Shown one piece after another: positions 33,198-33,238 of a stretch of 33,238 bases of DNA. Source of the stretch: Candidatus Omnitrophota bacterium. Its GTDB lineage: Bacteria > Hinthialibacterota > Hinthialibacteria > Hinthialibacterales > Hinthialibacteraceae. The translations under genes were made by a program, and so were the position numbers. Positions within the stretch are counted from its first letter, which is position 1, and each line of letters begins with the position of its first letter. The notes under the pieces are model-generated. The model saw nothing but the letters and a program-made list of their open reading frames with translations, did not search any database and was not told the DNA's origin. The stretch is taken from NCBI GenBank assembly GCA_013177805.1, contig JABLXU010000008.1, forward strand, positions 1 through 33,238, written 5' to 3'.

Positions 33198-33238
33198 CAT
33201 CGCTCTCCCCGGGCTCACGGAATCGTTCCCACTTCCCT

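Overview
The window reads as a chromosomal piece of a Gram-negative, aerobic-type heterotroph. It carries SecA, AccA, Gmk and Lon, an outer-membrane porin with a C-terminal Phe, a lipoprotein efflux adaptor, and a cluster of exported sulfatases, DUF1080, ThuA-like and CBM9-like proteins. That last set is typical of the PVC group (Planctomycetota, Verrucomicrobiota, Lentisphaerota) and neighbouring candidate phyla such as Hydrogenedentota or Sumerlaeota. I cannot fix the phylum from sequence alone. No rRNA, tRNA, CRISPR array or transposase is visible.

Layout. 1-1510: a vapBC toxin-antitoxin pair and a DUF2283 gene, bracketed by copies of a palindromic intergenic repeat (family A) and followed by a 110-bp tandem repeat. 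1567-2910 (minus): a self-contained unit made of a promoter, a c-di-GMP-I (GEMM) riboswitch whose 3' end doubles as the 5' arm of an intrinsic terminator, a gene for an unrecognised AT-rich, Cys-rich secreted protein, and a closing terminator. This is the most interesting item in the window. 3181-6613: secA (minus) and gmk (plus), divergent. 6666-13608: a sulfur-assimilation locus with an Rrf2-type regulator, an OprP-like porin, a sulfate-binding protein, CysT, CysW and CysA. Matching operator-like palindromes lie before the regulator and before the porin, and every intergenic gap after the porin is unusually long; three of the four carry clear palindromic repeat elements. 13673-15402 (minus): an EamA exporter and a HAD phosphatase, translationally coupled. 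15915-19463: accA and lon. 19564-24903: a SAM methyltransferase, then a three-gene MacB/DevBCA-like exporter (ATPase, FtsX permease, HlyD-type lipoprotein adaptor). 24911-33197: a 918-aa exported sulfatase-fold protein, a two-domain CBM9-like protein, a DUF1080 protein, a ThuA-like protein and a close homologue of heparan N-sulfatase (sulfamidase).

How the parts may fit together. The right end looks like a glycan-sulfate degradation region, releasing sulfate in or outside the periplasm. The central locus would bring sulfate across the outer membrane (porin) and inner membrane (Sbp-CysTWA) under an Rrf2 repressor. A degenerate copy of the Rrf2 half-site lies upstream of the sulfamidase gene, which would link the two regions, but that is speculative. 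The riboswitch unit at the left end suggests that one secreted protein is made only at high c-di-GMP.

At least three families of short palindromic intergenic repeats are scattered through the window. They explain much of the non-coding sequence.
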